Assembly: GCF_900106665.1 (NCBI RefSeq)
Contig: NZ_FNNA01000010.1
Span: forward strand, 1-55,341
Reading direction: 5' to 3'
Length of the DNA: 55,341 nt
DNA from: Paracoccus sanguinis
GTDB lineage: Bacteria; Pseudomonadota; Alphaproteobacteria; Rhodobacterales; Rhodobacteraceae
Part shown: positions 53,106 through 55,341 of the stretch, in pieces
How positions within the stretch are numbered: position 1 is the stretch's first letter
How the letters are laid out: each line of letters opens with the position of its first letter
The notes under the pieces: model-generated
Database searches by the model: none
What the model saw: only the letters and a program-made list of their open reading frames with translations
What the model was told of the DNA's origin: nothing
Made by a program: the position numbers and the translations under genes

Positions 53106-53246
53106 AGTAGGATATGGTTCTGAGTAGGATATGGTTACGGTTCGGATATGGTTCTGAGTAGGGTATGGGTCAGATATGAGTAGGATATGGTTCAGAGTAG
53201 GATACGGTTCTGAGTAAGATCTGAGTAGGATTAGTGTCAGGTTCTG
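53106..53246. repeat. Array of 17-bp direct repeats
   Basis: Units resembling GAGTAGGATATGGTTCT begin at 53106, 53123, 53140 (degenerate), 53157, 53179 and 53196. Shortened copies are at 53213 and 53224. The period is exactly 17 bp within each block. Such arrays are protein-binding sites: iterons of a second origin, a partition centromere or an incompatibility locus. They differ from the repA iterons. The protein that binds is unknown. Confidence 0.8.
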
Positions 53247-53362
53247 TGTCGTGTCCGGCGAGCGTCTGGCGTCATCTCGAACCTGGATCCGTCAGATGTC
53301 GCCTGATGAACTGGCCCCCTTTTCGACCGGACACCTGGGCATAATCATGGAGGCTTAGGCAT

Positions 53363-53758
53363 ATGCCTGAGCATGTGATCATGTCTGAGATCGAGATCAT
53401 CACCGACGGCGGCCGCCGTCGTCGCTGGAGCGCGGCCGAGAAGCTGCGCATTGTCGAGGAGACGCTGGACAAGAGGGCCAGCATTTCGGTAGTCGCCCGC
53501 CGCAATGGCGTTGCCCCGAACTTGCTCTATCGTTGGCGCCGCCTGATGCTGGATGGGGGAGCCGTGGCCGTGTCGGAAGATGACGATGTGACCAGCAACC
53601 GGACCGTCCGGCAGATGGAAGACCGGATCCGCGAACTCGAGCGCCAGCTCGGCCGCAAGACGCTGGAGGCCGAGATCCTGCGCGAGGCCCTGGACAAGGC
53701 ACGCTCAAAAAAACCGACCTTGCTCGCGCGGTCGCCTCTCAGGGACGGTTTCCGGTGA
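53363..53758 (+). CDS. IS2-group OrfA (transposase DNA-binding subunit)
   Basis: 131 residues. A helix-turn-helix (RRRRWSAAEKLRIVEETLDK, then SISVVARRNGVAPNLLYRWR) is followed by a leucine-zipper-like helix (MEDRIRELERQLGRKTLEAE). It ends past the run of seven A (53707-53713), where a -1 slip on A-AAA-AAA would join it to OrfB and give the OrfAB transposase. ATG 53363 is used; a second ATG is at 53381. Confidence 0.9.
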   Translation: MPEHVIMSEIEIITDGGRRRRWSAAEKLRIVEETLDKRASISVVARRNGVAPNLLYRWRRLMLDGGAVAVSEDDDVTSNRTVRQMEDRIRELERQLGRKTLEAEILREALDKARSKKPTLLARSPLRDGFR

Positions 53759-54588
53759 AGGTCGTCGCCGAGACCCTGGGGGTGGCCCGTTCCAACCTGA
53801 TCGACCGCCTGCAAGGCAGGGCGAAGCCGCGTCGGCGCTATCACAAGGCGCAAGACGCGGCGGTGGTGCCGTTGATCATGGCGCTCGTGTCAGCGCGTCC
53901 CACATACGGCTATCGCAGGATCACGGCGCTTCTGAACCGCCAACTGCGGGCGGAAAGCCTGGCGCCCGTGAACCACAAACGGGTTTACCGGATCATGAAG
54001 GCCCACAACCTGCTGCTGGCGCGGGAATATTCCGAACGCCCCGAGCATGTGCACGACGGCAAGATCATCGTGATGCGCTCGAACCTGCGCTGGTGCAGCG
54101 ACGGGTTTGAGTTCACCTGCTGGAACGGCGACATCGTCCGCGGCGCCTTCATCATCGATGCCCATGATCGGGAAATCATCGCCTGGCGGGCTGTGGTCAA
54201 CGCCGGGGTCAGCGGCTCGGACATCCGGGACCTGATGCTCGAGGCCGTCGAGCGCCGGTTCGGCACATACCGTGCGCCTGCGGTCATCGAGATGCTGTCC
54301 GACAACGGCTCGCCCTACATCGCCAAGGACACGCAGGTCTTCGCCCGCCAGCTGGGCCTGAAGCCCTGCTTCACCCCGGTGCGAAGCCCGCAGAGCAACG
54401 GCATCTCGGAGGCTTTCGTGAAGACGCTGAAACGCGACTACGTCCAGGTCACGCCGCTGCCGGATGCCAGGACCGCCCTCGGATTGATCGGCGCCTGGAT
54501 CGAGGATTACAACGAAAACCACCCGCACTCAGGGCTGAAGATGCGCTCGCCTCGCGAGTTCATCAAAGTTCAAACCGCAACGGCCTGA
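53755..54588 (+). CDS. IS2-group OrfB (DDE transposase catalytic part)
   Basis: 277 residues, in the -1 frame relative to OrfA. The conserved PTYGYRRITALLNRQ region precedes an rve core. Catalytic residues lie in RWCSDGFEFTCWNGD (Asp), IEMLSDNGSPYIAKD (Asp) and VRSPQSNGISEAFVKTLKRD (Glu). It is mostly made as the OrfAB fusion by frameshifting. The reading frame is uninterrupted. Confidence 0.93.
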   Translation: MKVVAETLGVARSNLIDRLQGRAKPRRRYHKAQDAAVVPLIMALVSARPTYGYRRITALLNRQLRAESLAPVNHKRVYRIMKAHNLLLAREYSERPEHVHDGKIIVMRSNLRWCSDGFEFTCWNGDIVRGAFIIDAHDREIIAWRAVVNAGVSGSDIRDLMLEAVERRFGTYRAPAVIEMLSDNGSPYIAKDTQVFARQLGLKPCFTPVRSPQSNGISEAFVKTLKRDYVQVTPLPDARTALGLIGAWIEDYNENHPHSGLKMRSPREFIKVQTATA

Positions 54589-54690
54589 GTGTCCCGCGAA
54601 ACGGGGGCAAGACCACCTGACTGGTCATCCACCAGCCCTGTCGTCCGGCCCATCAGGGCGCAGGCTGCGCTTTCGTCCTGGACAGGGTAA

Positions 54691-55272
54691 TCAGCTTCCC
54701 GAGAGGGCCGGGGCAACGCGGCCGGGAGCGGCTGCTCCAAGAAGCTGCATCTCCGGCGCCTCGAGCCGCAGTAGGCTCAGCATGTGCTCCCGCGCCGCCG
54801 ACACCCCCTCGGGCCAGAAGCCGTCGATCGTGGAGCCGGGACCACTGGGCGACAAGCCAGGGATCGCCCGGCCCACCACAGCCTTCACCTCGAACTCCGT
54901 CCGGGCGCAGACAAGGCCCGCCGACAGGACCACCAGGCCGACCTTCAGGGGGCTGAAGTCCGGAAACAGGAACCGCGCGCGTTCCACGACCTCGGTGCTG
55001 CCCTCGACCCACCCCTTCACGCTGATGCCCAGCCCGGCAGCCGCCTCGACGATCTCCCACGACGGCGCCCGGATGGCCTCGATGATCGGCCAGGGGTTGT
55101 GGTGGTGTCTGGCCTGAGCCAGCTTCATCGAGGAGCGCGGGCCGCTGTACGTATCAGGGCTTTCGTCATCGACCTCGCCCAGCTCGCGCCGGATCAGCGC
55201 CAGTTCCATGAGCCCCGCGGTATGCGGCAGCTCCATCAGCGTCTCACAGAGGTCGGCCGTCGGTTCCAGCAT
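54691..55272 (-). CDS. Unknown protein divergent from XRE regulator
   Basis: 193 residues from ATG 55272 (GGAG six bases upstream). An ATG at 55284 and a TTG at 55305 are alternatives. It is a soluble mixed alpha/beta protein without a signal or membrane segment. I recognise no domain. Notable stretches are GLMELALIRRELGEVDDESP, SWEIVEAAAGLGISVKGW and REHMLSLLRLEAPEMQLLGA. It faces away from the XRE gene across the circle junction and shares its dyad, so it is probably regulated by it. A partial inverted copy of its 3' end is at 877-945. It could be a toxin or a regulatory partner. Confidence 0.7.
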   Translation of the reverse strand: MLEPTADLCETLMELPHTAGLMELALIRRELGEVDDESPDTYSGPRSSMKLAQARHHHNPWPIIEAIRAPSWEIVEAAAGLGISVKGWVEGSTEVVERARFLFPDFSPLKVGLVVLSAGLVCARTEFEVKAVVGRAIPGLSPSGPGSTIDGFWPEGVSAAREHMLSLLRLEAPEMQLLGAAAPGRVAPALSGS

Positions 55273-55341
55273 AGGGGGCTCCATCGGATGGGGCAGGGCG
55301 ATCAATACACACCATAGTTGATAACATCAAAGTATGTGAAG

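Larger units (their letters stand above)
53307..54615 (+). mobile_element. Intact IS3-family (IS2-group) insertion sequence
   Basis: The element is 1309 bp. The left end TGAACTGGCCCCCTTTTCG pairs with the right end CGAAACGGGGGCAAGACCA. The 5-bp target duplication CCTGA flanks it (53302-53306 and 54616-54620). It carries two overlapping frames with an A7 slippery run. Ends, duplication and frames are all intact, so insertion was recent. A dead relic of the same family is at 11531-11885. Confidence 0.92.

Noticed and set aside
52704..53123. Plus-strand open frame of 139 codons upstream of the 17-bp array
   Set aside because: It starts inside the presumed oriT palindrome and is largely made of the 11-bp repeat translated as low complexity, with no family similarity.
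53106..53246. Possible CRISPR array
   Set aside because: The 17-bp units are adjacent without unique spacers and there are no cas genes nearby. This is a direct-repeat array.
1..55341. rRNA, tRNA or conjugative (type IV secretion) genes
   Set aside because: None were recognised. The plasmid appears mobilisable only, with a relaxase but no mating-pair genes.

Overview
The window is a complete circular plasmid read slightly past its own start. Its last 95 bases (55247-55341) repeat its first 95 exactly, so the unique circle is 55,246 bp. High GC content and the gene families (RPA-type RepA, MobV relaxase, PDH/Lut proteins) point to an alphaproteobacterium of the Paracoccus/Rhodobacter group. 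That placement is inferred from protein character and codon use, not from a marker gene.

Backbone (about 48.2-55.3 kb plus 1-0.4 kb). It has a serine resolvase (48235), a small ribbon-helix-helix-like protein and ParA (49013-49961), and RepA (50092-51129). Next come five 18-bp iterons, an AT-rich stretch and a DnaA box (51110-51326), a MobV relaxase (51354-52646), and a nested inverted-repeat region likely to be oriT (52693-52796). An array of 17-bp direct repeats (53106-53246) follows, then an intact IS2-group IS3-family element with a 5-bp target duplication. Last is a divergent XRE regulator/unknown-protein pair that spans the circle junction.

Accessory stretch 1-12 kb. It holds a secreted peptidoglycan-binding-like protein, a three-gene operon of small secreted LprI-like proteins, and two type II toxin-antitoxin modules (AbrB/VapC and Phd/VapC). 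It also holds a zinc alcohol/formaldehyde dehydrogenase, a small monooxygenase, a single-chain MmeI-like restriction-modification protein and several gene relics.

Metabolic island 12-25.5 kb. A GntR/FCD regulator diverges from aceE-aceF-lpd-lctP-lutA-lutB-lutC. Together these encode lactate uptake, L-lactate oxidation to pyruvate and oxidation to acetyl-CoA. A decayed D-lactate dehydrogenase gene lies directly downstream, followed by an EamA transporter.

Stretch 25.5-32.1 kb. It contains a truncated resolvase with res-like repeats, a phosphonate-type permease relic, a manganese catalase, a photolyase, and an arsenic operon (ArsR-ArsC fusion plus Acr3).

Transposon 32,179-48,156. A tni (Tn402/Tn5053-type) transposon is bounded by matching terminal repeats and a GGAAG duplication. 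It carries tniA-tniB-tniQ at one end and a resolvase at the other. Between them is a copper-handling cassette: two DUF305 proteins (one fused to a YVTN propeller), an L,D-transpeptidase, a cytosolic copper-storage protein, CopA ATPase, a CopZ-like chaperone, CueR, two c-type cytochromes and a multicopper oxidase. The transposon sits 78 bp upstream of the plasmid resolvase gene, which fits the known preference of this family for res sites. tniA and tniQ each appear to carry a one-base frameshift.
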